Both the position numbers and the translations under genes were made by a program. Below are positions 1-7,830 of a stretch of 13,435 nt of DNA, piece after piece. The notes beneath the pieces are model-generated. The model did not search any database and was not told the origin of the DNA. It worked only from the letters and a program-made list of their open reading frames with translations. This DNA is from an uncultured Bacteroidota bacterium (GTDB lineage Bacteria > Bacteroidota > Bacteroidia > UKL13-3): the NCBI GenBank assembly GCA_903888395.1, contig CAISTO010000481.1, positions 1 through 13,435 of the forward strand, given 5' to 3'. The number at the start of each line of letters is the position of its first letter. Position 1 is the stretch's first letter.

Positions 1-109
1 CGAATCTAACACATTTCTTTTAGATTAAAAAAATTAACATATTAATTAATTAATTTTTTATAAAACAAAAAATACTAAAAGCAAAAATTACCTAGTAATT
101 TATTCAAAA

Positions 110-631
110 ATGAGCGCTAACAAAAACAATAAAAACGACATTACCCCTAATATTTATTTGGTTTTAGATAACATCAGAAGCGCACAAAATGTAGGTTCAT
201 TTTTCAGAACATGCGATTCATTAGGTGTGGATAAGATTATGCTGTGTGGAATAACTTCCGTACCTCCAAATAAAGAAATATTTAAAACTGCATTAGGTGC
301 CACAGAATCTGTAAAATGGGAGCAATTTGAAAACACGTCACAATGCATTGAATTACTCAAAGAAAAAGGATTTTCAATAATTTGTATTGAACAAACCGAA
401 AAAAGCTTAATGTTAGATAAGTATGAATTTAATATTAATAAAAACATTTGTTTAGTGTTTGGTAATGAAATAGAAGGTGTAAGTAAAAATATAATTGAAA
501 TGGCTGATGACTGTGTTGAAATACCTCAACTTGGAACCAAACATTCTTTAAATGTATCGGTGGCAGGCGGAATTGTAATTTGGGATTTAGTAAGCAGAAA
601 ATTAAGAAGTAATGTTGAAGCTTATAATTAA
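110..631 (+). CDS. TrmH/SpoU-family RNA methyltransferase (SPOUT fold)
   Basis: Predicted cytoplasmic S-adenosylmethionine-dependent 2'-O-ribose methyltransferase acting on tRNA or rRNA. The 173-residue protein carries the three SpoU motifs in order: motif 1 around residues 20-29 (DNIRSAQNVG, with the conserved Asn and Arg), motif 2 at 115-124 (LVFGNEIEGV) and motif 3 at about 138-160 (IPQLGTKHSLNVSVA, then GGIVIWDL), which builds the knotted cofactor site. It has only the catalytic domain, with no N-terminal L30e-like substrate-binding domain as in RlmB, so the exact RNA target cannot be assigned. The ATG follows an A-rich leader (attcaaaa), as is usual in this phylum. It lies 52 bp upstream of the DUF502 gene on the same strand and may be cotranscribed with it. 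The family call is firm; the target nucleotide is unknown. Confidence 0.93.
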   Translation: MSANKNNKNDITPNIYLVLDNIRSAQNVGSFFRTCDSLGVDKIMLCGITSVPPNKEIFKTALGATESVKWEQFENTSQCIELLKEKGFSIICIEQTEKSLMLDKYEFNINKNICLVFGNEIEGVSKNIIEMADDCVEIPQLGTKHSLNVSVAGGIVIWDLVSRKLRSNVEAYN

Positions 632-683
632 TAAAAAAAAATGATGCTTTTAAATTTTTAGCAATTAATATTGCAAATAAAAA

Positions 684-1265
684 ATGACAAAACAAGCAAT
701 CAAAAATGGCGTGAAGTACAAATTAAAAAAACTAATCAATTTTTTTTTCAAAGGATTATTAGTTTGTCTTCCTATTTTACTTACCTATTATGTTGTTTCA
801 AGCGTTGTGCTTTCCGTTGACAAAATTATTCCAATTAACATTCCAGGAATTGGTTTTATAGTTGTAATAGTTGGAGTTACTTTAATTGGTTGGGTGGGTT
901 CAAGTATTATTTCAAAACCACTTTTTAACTTAATTGATGACTTTTTATCAAGTTTACCATTTATTAAAATAATTTACACCTCTGTTAAAGATTTAATGGA
1001 GGCTTTTGTTGGTGAAAAGAAAAAATTTTCAAAACCAGTAATAGTAGAATTTACAGAAGGGGTTTACAAGCCCGGTTTTATTACACAAGATGATTTGTTT
1101 GAAATAAATTTAACAGGATTAGTTGGTGTTTATTTTCCACATTCATATGCATTTAGTGGAAATTTATTTTTTATTGATAAAGCTAAAATAAAACCTTACG
1201 ATGGAAATCCAACTGATTTTATGAAGTTTATCGTTAGTGGCGGAGTTACCGAAATTGGAAACTAA
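684..1265 (+). CDS. DUF502 family membrane protein
   Basis: Conserved protein of unknown biochemical function. The 193 residues start with a lysine-rich cytoplasmic stretch (about 1-18), followed by two hydrophobic membrane segments at roughly 20-45 and 53-75. A soluble C-terminal part then contains the family-typical region PLFNLIDDFLSSLPFIKIIYTSVKDLMEAF (about 80-109, shown here in one-letter summary: Pro-rich turn, then SLP..K.IY...K). A conserved VYFPHSYAFSGN-like segment near 150-161 matches the family's [VF]P.....[ST]G pattern. Length is typical for DUF502. The leader is A-rich (gcaaataaaaa before ATG). Its 3' end overlaps the candidate GTG start of the prenyltransferase gene, so the two are probably translated from one message. 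Recognition is by family resemblance; no function is proposed. Confidence 0.88.
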   Translation: MTKQAIKNGVKYKLKKLINFFFKGLLVCLPILLTYYVVSSVVLSVDKIIPINIPGIGFIVVIVGVTLIGWVGSSIISKPLFNLIDDFLSSLPFIKIIYTSVKDLMEAFVGEKKKFSKPVIVEFTEGVYKPGFITQDDLFEINLTGLVGVYFPHSYAFSGNLFFIDKAKIKPYDGNPTDFMKFIVSGGVTEIGN

Positions 1266-2157
1266 AAATTTCATTTATACTATTTTTGATTTTTTGAAGC
1301 TCATTCGCTACAAAAACATCTTAATCATTTCCATTACTCAAATTTTAAGCTACTATTTTCTTTCTCCATTAATTGTTATTGATAATATTTTATCAAATAG
1401 GTTTTTATTATTAATTAGCGCTACTTTTTTATCGGCAGCGGCAGGTTATATTATTAATGATTACATGGATGTTAAATTAGATATGGTTAATAAACCAAAA
1501 GCAGTAATAATTGGAAGAAGTATTAGTAGGCGTTGGGCTATTTTACTGCATGCTGGTTTCAATATTTTTGCCATTTTTTTGGCTTGGCAAATTTCTTACA
1601 GGGTTGCAGGGTTGGTTTTTACATGCTCCCTATTACTTTGGATGTACTCTCAATATTTTAAAAAAAGTTATTTGTTAGGTAATTTATTAGTTGCATTAAT
1701 GACCGCTTCTACTATTTTTATACTTATTCCTTTTGATGAAAATACCAATGTTTATACATGTATGGCCTATTCACTTTTTGCTTTTTTTAGTAATTTAATT
1801 CGTGAAATAATAAAAGATACTGAAGACATGCGTGGCGATTCAAAATTTAATGCTAAAACTTTACCTATAAAATTAGGTATTCGAAAAACTAAAACCATAC
1901 TAAATTATCTGCAAATTATTTTTATTGCATCTTGCATTTTTTTAGTTTATTTATTTCCAATTATTAGTTCTACCAATTATCATTATTTTATTTGGTTTTG
2001 TATATATATGTTGGCCTTGGTTATCATTCCCTCCATTTATTCTTTATATCTAATTTGGAATGCCGACACTAAAAAGCATTTTACTAAACTCAGTTTCATT
2101 TCAAAACTAATCATGATTTTTGGTGTTATAAGTATGGTATTTTGGAGAATTTTATAA
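1237..2157 (+). CDS. UbiA-family prenyltransferase (GGGP-synthase-like)
   Basis: Polytopic inner-membrane enzyme predicted to transfer a polyprenyl group from its diphosphate to an acceptor. Both Asp-rich Mg-diphosphate motifs are present: NDYMDVKLD at residues 74-82 (NDxxDxxxD) and KDTEDMRGD at 193-201 (DxxDxxxD), and the rest is a series of about eight to nine hydrophobic helices. Bacteroidota proteins of this shape are often annotated as geranylgeranylglycerol-phosphate geranylgeranyltransferase, but the acceptor cannot be read from sequence; quinone or haem prenylation cannot be excluded. The start is uncertain. GTG at 1237 overlaps DUF502 by 29 nt, TTG at 1255 overlaps by 11 nt, and TTG at 1294 lies 28 nt beyond the DUF502 stop and would give MKLIRYKNILII, a typical start for this family. 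There is no in-frame ATG near the N-terminus. Confidence 0.88.
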   Translation: MAELPKLETKNFIYTIFDFLKLIRYKNILIISITQILSYYFLSPLIVIDNILSNRFLLLISATFLSAAAGYIINDYMDVKLDMVNKPKAVIIGRSISRRWAILLHAGFNIFAIFLAWQISYRVAGLVFTCSLLLWMYSQYFKKSYLLGNLLVALMTASTIFILIPFDENTNVYTCMAYSLFAFFSNLIREIIKDTEDMRGDSKFNAKTLPIKLGIRKTKTILNYLQIIFIASCIFLVYLFPIISSTNYHYFIWFCIYMLALVIIPSIYSLYLIWNADTKKHFTKLSFISKLIMIFGVISMVFWRIL

Positions 2158-2211
2158 GCTTAAATCATTAACAATTTTGATTCTAATCATTACAATACAA
2201 ATGTTTTTAAG

Positions 2212-2241
2212 TTGTTTACCTTTTTTCAAATTCTATTTTTG
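2212..2241 (+). promoter_or_regulatory. Bacteroidota-type promoter for the desaturase gene
   Basis: TTG at 2212-2214 and TATTTTTG at 2234-2241 are separated by 19 bp, a full match to the TTG-N(17-23)-TAnnTTTG form described for the primary sigma factor of Flavobacterium and Bacteroides. The expected transcription start is about 7 bp past the -7 element, leaving only about a dozen bases of A-rich leader before the ATG at 2260. That supports both the promoter and the chosen start codon. It is a prediction from pattern and position only. Confidence 0.6.
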
Positions 2242-2259
2242 TAACCTAATTTAAAATAA

Positions 2260-2991
2260 ATGCCTGTATTAGTTTTCTTTCTTGGTCATTGGTACCTTTC
2301 ATTATTTTCTCAAACATTTTATTTGCATCGTTATGCTGCCCATAAAATGTTTACAATGAATAAATTTTGGGAAAAATTCTTTTATCTTTTAACCTATATC
2401 ACACAAGGTGCATCATACTTAACACCAAGACCTTATGCCATCATGCATAGAATGCATCATGCATATAGTGACACCGAAAAAGATCCACATTCACCACATT
2501 TTTTCAAAGAAGTGGTAACCATGATGAAATATACTTATAAAATATTTAGTGGTATACATACCAATAAATTCAAATTTGATGAAAAGTTTGACCGCAACTT
2601 TCCCGAATGGAAAACAATTGATTGGATGGCTAATACTTGGACCAGCAGACTTTTATTTGGAACTGGGTATGTTTTGTTTTATATAAATTTTGCTACCAAT
2701 CCATGGATGTATTTATTGTTACCAATACATTTTTTAATGAGTCCCGTTCATGGTGCTATCGTAAATTGGGCCGGACATAAATATGGTTACAGAAACTTTA
2801 ATGAAAACGATTATTCTAAAAACACATTAGTTTTTGACTTTTTAATGCTCGGTGAATTATTTCAAAACAATCATCATCACGCAGGATCAAGAGCAAATTT
2901 TGCTGCAAAATGGTGGGAAATAGATCCGATTTATCCCGTAATTATTTTATTAGATAAAGTGAAAATTATTAGTTTAGTTAGGAATAAATAG
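2260..2991 (+). CDS. Membrane fatty-acid / acyl-CoA desaturase
   Basis: Di-iron, membrane-bound desaturase predicted to introduce a double bond into long-chain acyl groups and so adjust membrane fluidity. The histidine clusters that ligate the two irons are visible: HRYAAH at residues 23-28, HRMHH at 63-67, and the C-terminal group with HKYGYRNF at 173-180 and QNNHHHAGS at 202-210. Hydrophobic segments lie at about 1-20, 40-58 and 132-168, the arrangement of the stearoyl-CoA-desaturase-like family. At 243 residues it is shorter than eukaryotic enzymes and has no fused cytochrome b5 domain, so a separate electron donor is required. It has its own promoter just upstream and converges on cmk with only 5 bp between the stops. 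Regiospecificity cannot be predicted. Confidence 0.92.
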   Translation: MPVLVFFLGHWYLSLFSQTFYLHRYAAHKMFTMNKFWEKFFYLLTYITQGASYLTPRPYAIMHRMHHAYSDTEKDPHSPHFFKEVVTMMKYTYKIFSGIHTNKFKFDEKFDRNFPEWKTIDWMANTWTSRLLFGTGYVLFYINFATNPWMYLLLPIHFLMSPVHGAIVNWAGHKYGYRNFNENDYSKNTLVFDFLMLGELFQNNHHHAGSRANFAAKWWEIDPIYPVIILLDKVKIISLVRNK

Positions 2992-2996
2992 AAGAA

Positions 2997-3686
2997 TTAG
3001 GCTTTTGAAACCATCTTTTCATTGACTAATTTTAAAATAATTTCTAATTGTTGTTGGTGATTAATATTACTATTATCCAATTCAATGGCATCGTTTGCTT
3101 TCATTAATGGTGAATCATCTCTGTGCGAATCAATATAATCGCGCTTTGTTAAGTTAGCCAAAACTTCTTCAAAAGTAGTTCCATTACCTTTGCTTTTTAG
3201 TTCATCATATCTTCGTTGTGCACGAATATTTGGCTCCGCGGTAACAAACAATTTTAATTCAGCATCAGGAAACACAACGGTTCCTATGTCTCTTCCGTCC
3301 ATAATAATGGCTTTTTCTATGCCAAATAGTTGTTGTTGTTTTACTAAAAATCTTCGTACTTCACTGATTGAACTTACATCGCTCACAAAACCTGCAACTC
3401 TTGGATTCACCCTAATTTCTTCTTCAATATTTTCATTGTTTAAAAATGTTTCTTGAATTTGAGAATGCTCATCAATTTTAAATGAAATATTGATTTTGGA
3501 AAGAGCTGAATTTACTTCGTCAATATTTTTAAAGTCCACATTGTTTTGAATAAAATATAAAGTTACAGCTCGGTACATGGCACCGGTATCAACGTATTTA
3601 TATAATAATATTTTAGATAATTCTTTAGCAATTGTACTTTTTCCACACGATGAATATCCATCAATTGCAATGATAATTGGCTTCAT
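2997..3686 (-). CDS. cmk: (d)CMP kinase
   Basis: Cytidylate kinase, phosphorylating CMP and dCMP to the diphosphates with ATP in the cytoplasm; its CDP product is a substrate of the ribonucleotide reductase encoded later in the window. The 229-residue protein has the P-loop GYSSCGKST at residues 10-18, the nucleotide-binding segment DTGAMYRAV at 33-41, the DGRDIGTVVFPDA motif at 130-142, and the lid/CMP-site segment RDYIDSHRDDSPL at 182-194. All are diagnostic of the bacterial Cmk family, and the length is normal. Its ATG overlaps the porQ stop by one base (TAATG on the minus strand), indicating translational coupling. Linkage of cmk to porQ is, from memory, common in Bacteroidota, including Porphyromonas. 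Confidence 0.96.
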   Translation of the reverse strand: MKPIIIAIDGYSSCGKSTIAKELSKILLYKYVDTGAMYRAVTLYFIQNNVDFKNIDEVNSALSKINISFKIDEHSQIQETFLNNENIEEEIRVNPRVAGFVSDVSSISEVRRFLVKQQQLFGIEKAIIMDGRDIGTVVFPDAELKLFVTAEPNIRAQRRYDELKSKGNGTTFEEVLANLTKRDYIDSHRDDSPLMKANDAIELDNSNINHQQQLEIILKLVNEKMVSKA

Positions 3687-4726
3687 TAATTTTTCTTTTT
3701 ATAAAACTCTTGCAAGTTAGCAATTATTGAGAAATGATTGGTAGCGTTTCCAGCATAAATAGATGCACTTCCATATGAAAACATGTATTTTTTTACTTTT
3801 AAACCAAAACCCCAACTAAAACCTGCCCAACTTCTGGAATCAGGAATTGTCAATTCACGCCTTCTTAAATCGTTGTAACCAAATCTTAAATGAAAACCTT
3901 GTCCAAATAATAATTCTGTATTTATAATTAAATGACTCATTAAATAATTGATGGAAGTAAAATCTTCTTGAATTGGTAATCCGGTTGACAAATCTATATT
4001 TCTATTATTCTTAGTTTCATTTTGATAAAGCAATGCACCTATTTTTTGTAAATCATGTGCTATAATTGAAATTCTAAGTGGATTATGAGCAAACTTTTTA
4101 CTATAACCAATTTGAAAATTCATGGGATACATTTGTCTTTCAGATCCTGTAAATGTAGTGATTTGATATCCTAAATTATTAATAACAGCTGTAAAAACAG
4201 ATAAGCTATCTTCGCTTTTGTAACTTGCCCCAACATCAGCAGCCATGCCAATACTTGAGTATGTTTCTAAAACCGAGTATACAAATTTTGCAGTAGCACC
4301 AATATTCCATTTATTCATAATTCTTGAGGTGGATAAATGCATTGCAAATTCATTTGCAGCCGGAGAACCCGTATTGATGTTATTGATATCTTTTCCTTCA
4401 AATGTTCCGTAGTTAATGTATTGAACTCCCAACATGAGCGGTCCTGCTTTTTTTGAATTAAATATATAACCAAAATAACCTGAACCAATATCTGCTAAAT
4501 AGTTTTGATAATTAAGTGTTAATTGTTTATCCATTTTTGTAGTTAATATGGAAGGATTATTTATGACTAAACTCGCATCGTTATCGTGCGTTGCAATGGC
4601 GCTACCGCCTAATGCTGCAATTCTGGCATTGGAATAATTATTTAAAAATCCAAATGGAACGTAACCTCCAATTTGGGCTTTAGCAACTGTTGAAAATAAA
4701 AGAAAAAAAGTTATTATCTTATTCAT
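3686..4726 (-). CDS. porQ: Type IX secretion system protein PorQ
   Basis: Outer-membrane/periplasmic-surface component of the T9SS. In Porphyromonas gingivalis PorQ is part of the PorU-PorV-PorQ-PorZ attachment complex, which processes secreted cargo and anchors it to lipopolysaccharide at the cell surface. The 346-residue protein has a clear signal peptide (MNKIITFFLLFSTVAKA, cleavage expected before Gln18). A GGYVPFGFLNNYSNARIAALGG-type start of the mature chain (about 20-41) is followed by FadL/PorV-like beta-barrel sequence: many alternating strands, GLKVKKYMFSYG-type segments near the C-terminus, and a final NHFSIIANLQEF strand. Immediate coupling to cmk supports the assignment. No T9SS cargo with a C-terminal sorting domain lies in the window. 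No convincing TAnnTTTG promoter was found in the 208-bp divergent gap to the phosphate transporter. Confidence 0.92.
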   Translation of the reverse strand: MNKIITFFLLFSTVAKAQIGGYVPFGFLNNYSNARIAALGGSAIATHDNDASLVINNPSILTTKMDKQLTLNYQNYLADIGSGYFGYIFNSKKAGPLMLGVQYINYGTFEGKDINNINTGSPAANEFAMHLSTSRIMNKWNIGATAKFVYSVLETYSSIGMAADVGASYKSEDSLSVFTAVINNLGYQITTFTGSERQMYPMNFQIGYSKKFAHNPLRISIIAHDLQKIGALLYQNETKNNRNIDLSTGLPIQEDFTSINYLMSHLIINTELLFGQGFHLRFGYNDLRRRELTIPDSRSWAGFSWGFGLKVKKYMFSYGSASIYAGNATNHFSIIANLQEFYKKKN

Positions 4727-4934
4727 TAATCAATTCAATTTCGGAAAAAACCTGAGTAAACATTAAACTGCTTAAACGAAAATTATTTGGTTTTATTGTT
4801 ACAATAATAAGATAGATTTTAAGAAAAAAACTATTTTTTTTCAAAATAGAAAATATGACTTTACAATTCCTTATTATTGCGTTTTAAAACTATAAAAATA
4901 TTTATAAAACAAATACCCCTTTAAATTTAAAAAT

Positions 4935-6335
4935 ATGTTTGGATTAGACCCTACCTTAACGTTCCTGTTAATAGTTTGTTTAACAGCTGCCTGCGCATTT
5001 GAATTCATAAATGGCTTTCACGACACTGCAAATGCTGTAGCTACAGTAATTTACACCAATTCATTAAAACCATGGGTGGCTGTAATTTGGAGTGGAATTT
5101 GGAACAGTGTTGGAGTATTTGCTGGCGGTATAACAGTAGCAATGGGAATTAGTTATCTAATACCTGTAGAAATTTTAGCGGATCAGAATATTTATCACAG
5201 CGTGGCGCTAATAATGTCTTTACTAATTACTGCCATTGTTTGGAATTTAGGCACTTGGTATTTTGGAATTCCTTGTTCTAGCTCACATACCTTAGTAGGC
5301 AGTATTTTAGGTGTGGGTTTAGCCTATTCATTTATTGCAGAAAAAAGTGGTAATTATGTAAATTGGAGCAAAGCGGGTGATATTGGATTAAGTTTGTTGG
5401 TTTCACCTATTGTTGGATTTAGTTTAACTATATTAATTATGTACTTATTGAGGGTAAGTGTAAAAAACAAATCCATATTTAAAGCACCAAAAACAAATGA
5501 TCCACCTCCATTTTTGATTAGAATGATTTTATTATTAACCTGTACTGGCGTAAGTTACAGCCATGGAAGTAATGATGGACAAAAAGGAATTGGCTTAGTA
5601 ATGTTAATTTTGGTTGCAATAGCTCCAAGTTATTTTGCATTGAATCCAAATGTAAATTTACCTAAGGTTAAACAAGAAATTACTATGGTTGATTCAATTT
5701 TAAACAAAACAATTGCAACACACTTATCTAAAGAAGATAGTTTGGAAGTAGCTAAAGTAATTACAATTTCTAATAATGTGAATAATATTATTTGTTCAAA
5801 ACCATTAGATAGCTTGACTGTAAATGAAAAATTTGAAATTAGACAAGGTGCAATAAAACTAGGTAAAGAAGTAGAAAAGCTTAGAAAAAGTAAAACTATT
5901 GCATTAAGCGAAGCAGATAAATCAAGTTTGAAAGCTTCGGTAACAGGTGTAAAAACAATTACAGAATATTCTCCAAGTTGGGTAATTATTATGATATCAA
6001 TTTCACTTGGATTAGGAACTATGATAGGTTGGAAAAGAATTGTAAAAACCATTGGAGAAAAAATTGGTAAACAACATTTAAATTATGCCCAGGGTGCTTC
6101 TAGTGAATTAGTAGCAGCCGCAACTATTGGAATGGCAACTGCGTTTGGCTTACCTGTTAGTACTACTCAAGTACTTTCATCGGGAATTGCAGGAAGTATG
6201 GTAGCAACAAAAGGCATGAAAAACTTACAAGGAGGTACCATTAGAAATATTGCAATTGCATGGATTTTAACCTTGCCTGTTACTATTATTTTGTCAGGTT
6301 TATTGTTTATATTATTTAGAACATTGGCAGGATAA
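4935..6335 (+). CDS. PiT-family inorganic phosphate transporter
   Basis: Inner-membrane low-affinity phosphate permease, driven by H+ or Na+. The two PiT signatures are present: GFHDTANAVA at residues 27-36 and HGSNDGQKGIG at 210-220. The internal duplication of the fold is visible in the paired segments GIPCSSSHTLVGSILGVG (112-128) and GLPVSTTQVLSSGIAGSM (405-422). Roughly ten membrane helices surround a hydrophilic central insert at about 237-346, rich in Lys, Ser and Glu, which separates the two halves. Such inserts occur in other bacterial PiT proteins. No DUF47/PhoU-like partner gene, often found beside bacterial pit genes, is adjacent. The ATG is preceded by an A-rich leader (aatttaaaaat). 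A strong terminator follows directly, so this is probably a single-gene unit. Confidence 0.93.
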   Translation: MFGLDPTLTFLLIVCLTAACAFEFINGFHDTANAVATVIYTNSLKPWVAVIWSGIWNSVGVFAGGITVAMGISYLIPVEILADQNIYHSVALIMSLLITAIVWNLGTWYFGIPCSSSHTLVGSILGVGLAYSFIAEKSGNYVNWSKAGDIGLSLLVSPIVGFSLTILIMYLLRVSVKNKSIFKAPKTNDPPPFLIRMILLLTCTGVSYSHGSNDGQKGIGLVMLILVAIAPSYFALNPNVNLPKVKQEITMVDSILNKTIATHLSKEDSLEVAKVITISNNVNNIICSKPLDSLTVNEKFEIRQGAIKLGKEVEKLRKSKTIALSEADKSSLKASVTGVKTITEYSPSWVIIMISISLGLGTMIGWKRIVKTIGEKIGKQHLNYAQGASSELVAAATIGMATAFGLPVSTTQVLSSGIAGSMVATKGMKNLQGGTIRNIAIAWILTLPVTIILSGLLFILFRTLAG

Positions 6336-6355
6336 TTTTATTGTATATTATATTT

Positions 6356-6395
6356 AACAAAAAAGCACTTTCCAAAAAGAAAGTGCTTTTTTGTT
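6356..6395 (+). terminator. Intrinsic terminator after the phosphate transporter gene
   Basis: Perfect 17-bp stem (6356-6372 pairing with 6379-6395) with the 6-nt loop caaaaa. The core AAAGCACTTTC/GAAAGTGCTTT is followed by a T-rich tract. It starts 20 bp past the stop codon at 6335. The A-run on the left arm means it may also work in the minus direction. Confidence 0.88.
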
Positions 6396-6711
6396 TTATG
6401 TCTATTTTACTGTATGTTAAAATAGTTTTATAAAATCCAAACACCTTGATTATTTGTTGAAAATTAAATATTAGCATGCCTCAAAAGCCTATTATTACTA
6501 GGTTTAACTACGATATTAACATCACTGTGATTAACTTTTAAAATTTACTAAAACTCCAATTACTATTATTGTGAGGTAATAAGCAAAAGAAGTAAATAAA
6601 ATAAAAACTTGAAATATTTTTTTACACAAATTATTTTTTTATTATTCAATATTTATAAAAACATTTGAAATTATAAATCATTAAAAAAAATCATTAAAAC
6701 AATTATATTAA
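6396..6711 (+). other. 316-bp intergenic region upstream of nrdB
   Basis: No convincing gene. It contains a 21-codon ORF at 6476-6541 (MPQKPIITRFNYDINITVINF) of unknown status and an 11-bp perfect palindrome ATCACTGTGAT at 6521-6531, which could be a regulator site. The last 120 bp are very AT-rich and form the nrdB leader. No NrdR-box pair (consensus near ACACWATATATWGTGT), no cobalamin-riboswitch B12 box and no full TTG/TAnnTTTG promoter were found by eye. The nearest -7 candidate, AACATTTG at 6660-6667, has one mismatch and no properly spaced TTG. Confidence 0.5.
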
Positions 6712-7683
6712 ATGCAAAATCAAGATGAGTTATTATTGAGAGAAAACAAAGATCGTTTTGTTTTACTTCCAATTAATTATCCCAAAATATGGGAACTTTA
6801 TAAAAAACATGAAGCAAGTTTTTGGACTGCTGAAGAAATTGATTTAAGCGATGATTTAAAGGATTGGGCTAAGTTAAATGACGGTGAGCGTCATTTCATT
6901 TCTCATATTCTTGCTTTTTTTGCTGCTAGCGATGGAATCGTAAATGAGAACCTTGCTGTAAATTTTATGCGCGAGGTACAATTACCAGAGGCAAGATGTT
7001 ACTATGGTTTTCAAATAATGATGGAAAATATACATAGCGAAACATATGCTTTGTTAATTGATACTTATATTAACGATCCAAAAGAAAAAGACCGTTTGTT
7101 TCACGCAATAGAAACTGTTCCTGCTGTAAAAAAGAAAGCGGAGTGGGCTTTGCGTTGGATTGAAAATGGAACTTTTGCACAACGTTTAGTAGCATTTGCT
7201 GCAGTAGAAGGAATATTTTTTAGTGGTAGTTTTTGTTCTATTTTTTGGATGAAAAAACGTGGACTTTTACCTGGACTTACTTTCAGTAATGAACTAATAA
7301 GCAGAGATGAAGGCTTGCATTGTGAATTTGCATGTTTGCTTTATAGCATGTTAAGTAATCAATTAACAGAAGATGAAGTGCATACTATAATTGGCGAAGC
7401 AGTAACAATAGAAAAAGAATTTGTTTCAGAGGCATTGCCAGTTGATTTGATTGGAATGAATGCCAAATTGATGCAACAATATATAGAATTTGTAGCTGAT
7501 AGATGGATAGCAGAATTAGGTTATAAAAAAATATACAATGCTACCAATCCGTTTGACTTTATGGAAATGATTTCATTGCAAGGCAAAACTAATTTCTTCG
7601 AAAAGAGAGTAGGTGATTATCAAAAAGCAGGTGTAATGGGAGGAAAAGAATCTCATGCATTTTCTCTTGAGGAAGACTTTTAA
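6712..7683 (+). CDS. nrdB: Class I ribonucleotide reductase, beta (radical) subunit
   Basis: Small subunit of aerobic class I RNR. It houses the dimetal centre and stable radical that start reduction of ribonucleoside diphosphates by NrdA. Predicted metal ligands are Asp74 (AASDGIV), Glu105 and His108 (MMENIHSETY), Glu166 (AVEGIFF), and Glu200 and His203 (RDEGLH). The radical tyrosine is retained at Tyr112, four residues after His108 as in E. coli R2, so this looks like a tyrosyl-radical (Ia-like) enzyme rather than an Ic type with Phe at that site. Tyr303, 20 residues before the C-terminus, fits the radical-transfer tyrosine, and the acidic tail SLEEDF is the usual docking peptide for NrdA. 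The 323 residues are normal for Bacteroidota. It precedes nrdA in the same direction, the reverse of the E. coli gene order. Confidence 0.96.
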   Translation: MQNQDELLLRENKDRFVLLPINYPKIWELYKKHEASFWTAEEIDLSDDLKDWAKLNDGERHFISHILAFFAASDGIVNENLAVNFMREVQLPEARCYYGFQIMMENIHSETYALLIDTYINDPKEKDRLFHAIETVPAVKKKAEWALRWIENGTFAQRLVAFAAVEGIFFSGSFCSIFWMKKRGLLPGLTFSNELISRDEGLHCEFACLLYSMLSNQLTEDEVHTIIGEAVTIEKEFVSEALPVDLIGMNAKLMQQYIEFVADRWIAELGYKKIYNATNPFDFMEMISLQGKTNFFEKRVGDYQKAGVMGGKESHAFSLEEDF

Positions 7684-7792
7684 GAATTTGTGAAAGTATA
7701 CAAAGAAAATATTAGGTAAAACATTGCAGATTTAAAAAAATAAAAATAAATAAAATAACAGAATTATAAGCTAAGAATTTTTCCCTTAAATT

Positions 7793-7827
7793 AATTCATA
7801 ATTCATAATTCATAATTCATAATTCAT
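7793..7827 (+). repeat. Heptamer tandem repeat, (AATTCAT)x5, abutting nrdA
   Basis: Five exact, uninterrupted copies of the 7-bp unit AATTCAT occupy 7793-7827, followed by AAT and the nrdA ATG at 7831. The repeat therefore fills the nrdA translation-initiation leader. Heptamer repeats of this general style are known in intergenic regions of cyanobacteria and, from memory, of Bacteroidota. Whether the copy number varies here cannot be told from one sequence. Confidence 0.95.
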
Positions 7828-7830
7828 AAT

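Noticed and set aside
3..26. 7-bp inverted repeat AATCTAA/TTAGATT followed by A-run at the left edge
   Set aside because: Short A/T-rich stem with a 10-nt loop; could be part of an upstream gene's terminator but cannot be supported within the window.
4831..4849. 7-bp inverted repeat CTATTTT/AAAATAG in the porQ-phosphate transporter gap
   Set aside because: Homopolymer-rich and likely by chance; no promoter element aligned with it.
4872..4879. TATTATTG as a -7 element for the phosphate transporter gene
   Set aside because: One mismatch to TAnnTTTG and no TTG at a suitable distance upstream.
5630..6052. 140-codon reverse-strand ORF inside the phosphate transporter gene
   Set aside because: Antisense shadow of the strongly supported PiT coding sequence, without family features of its own.
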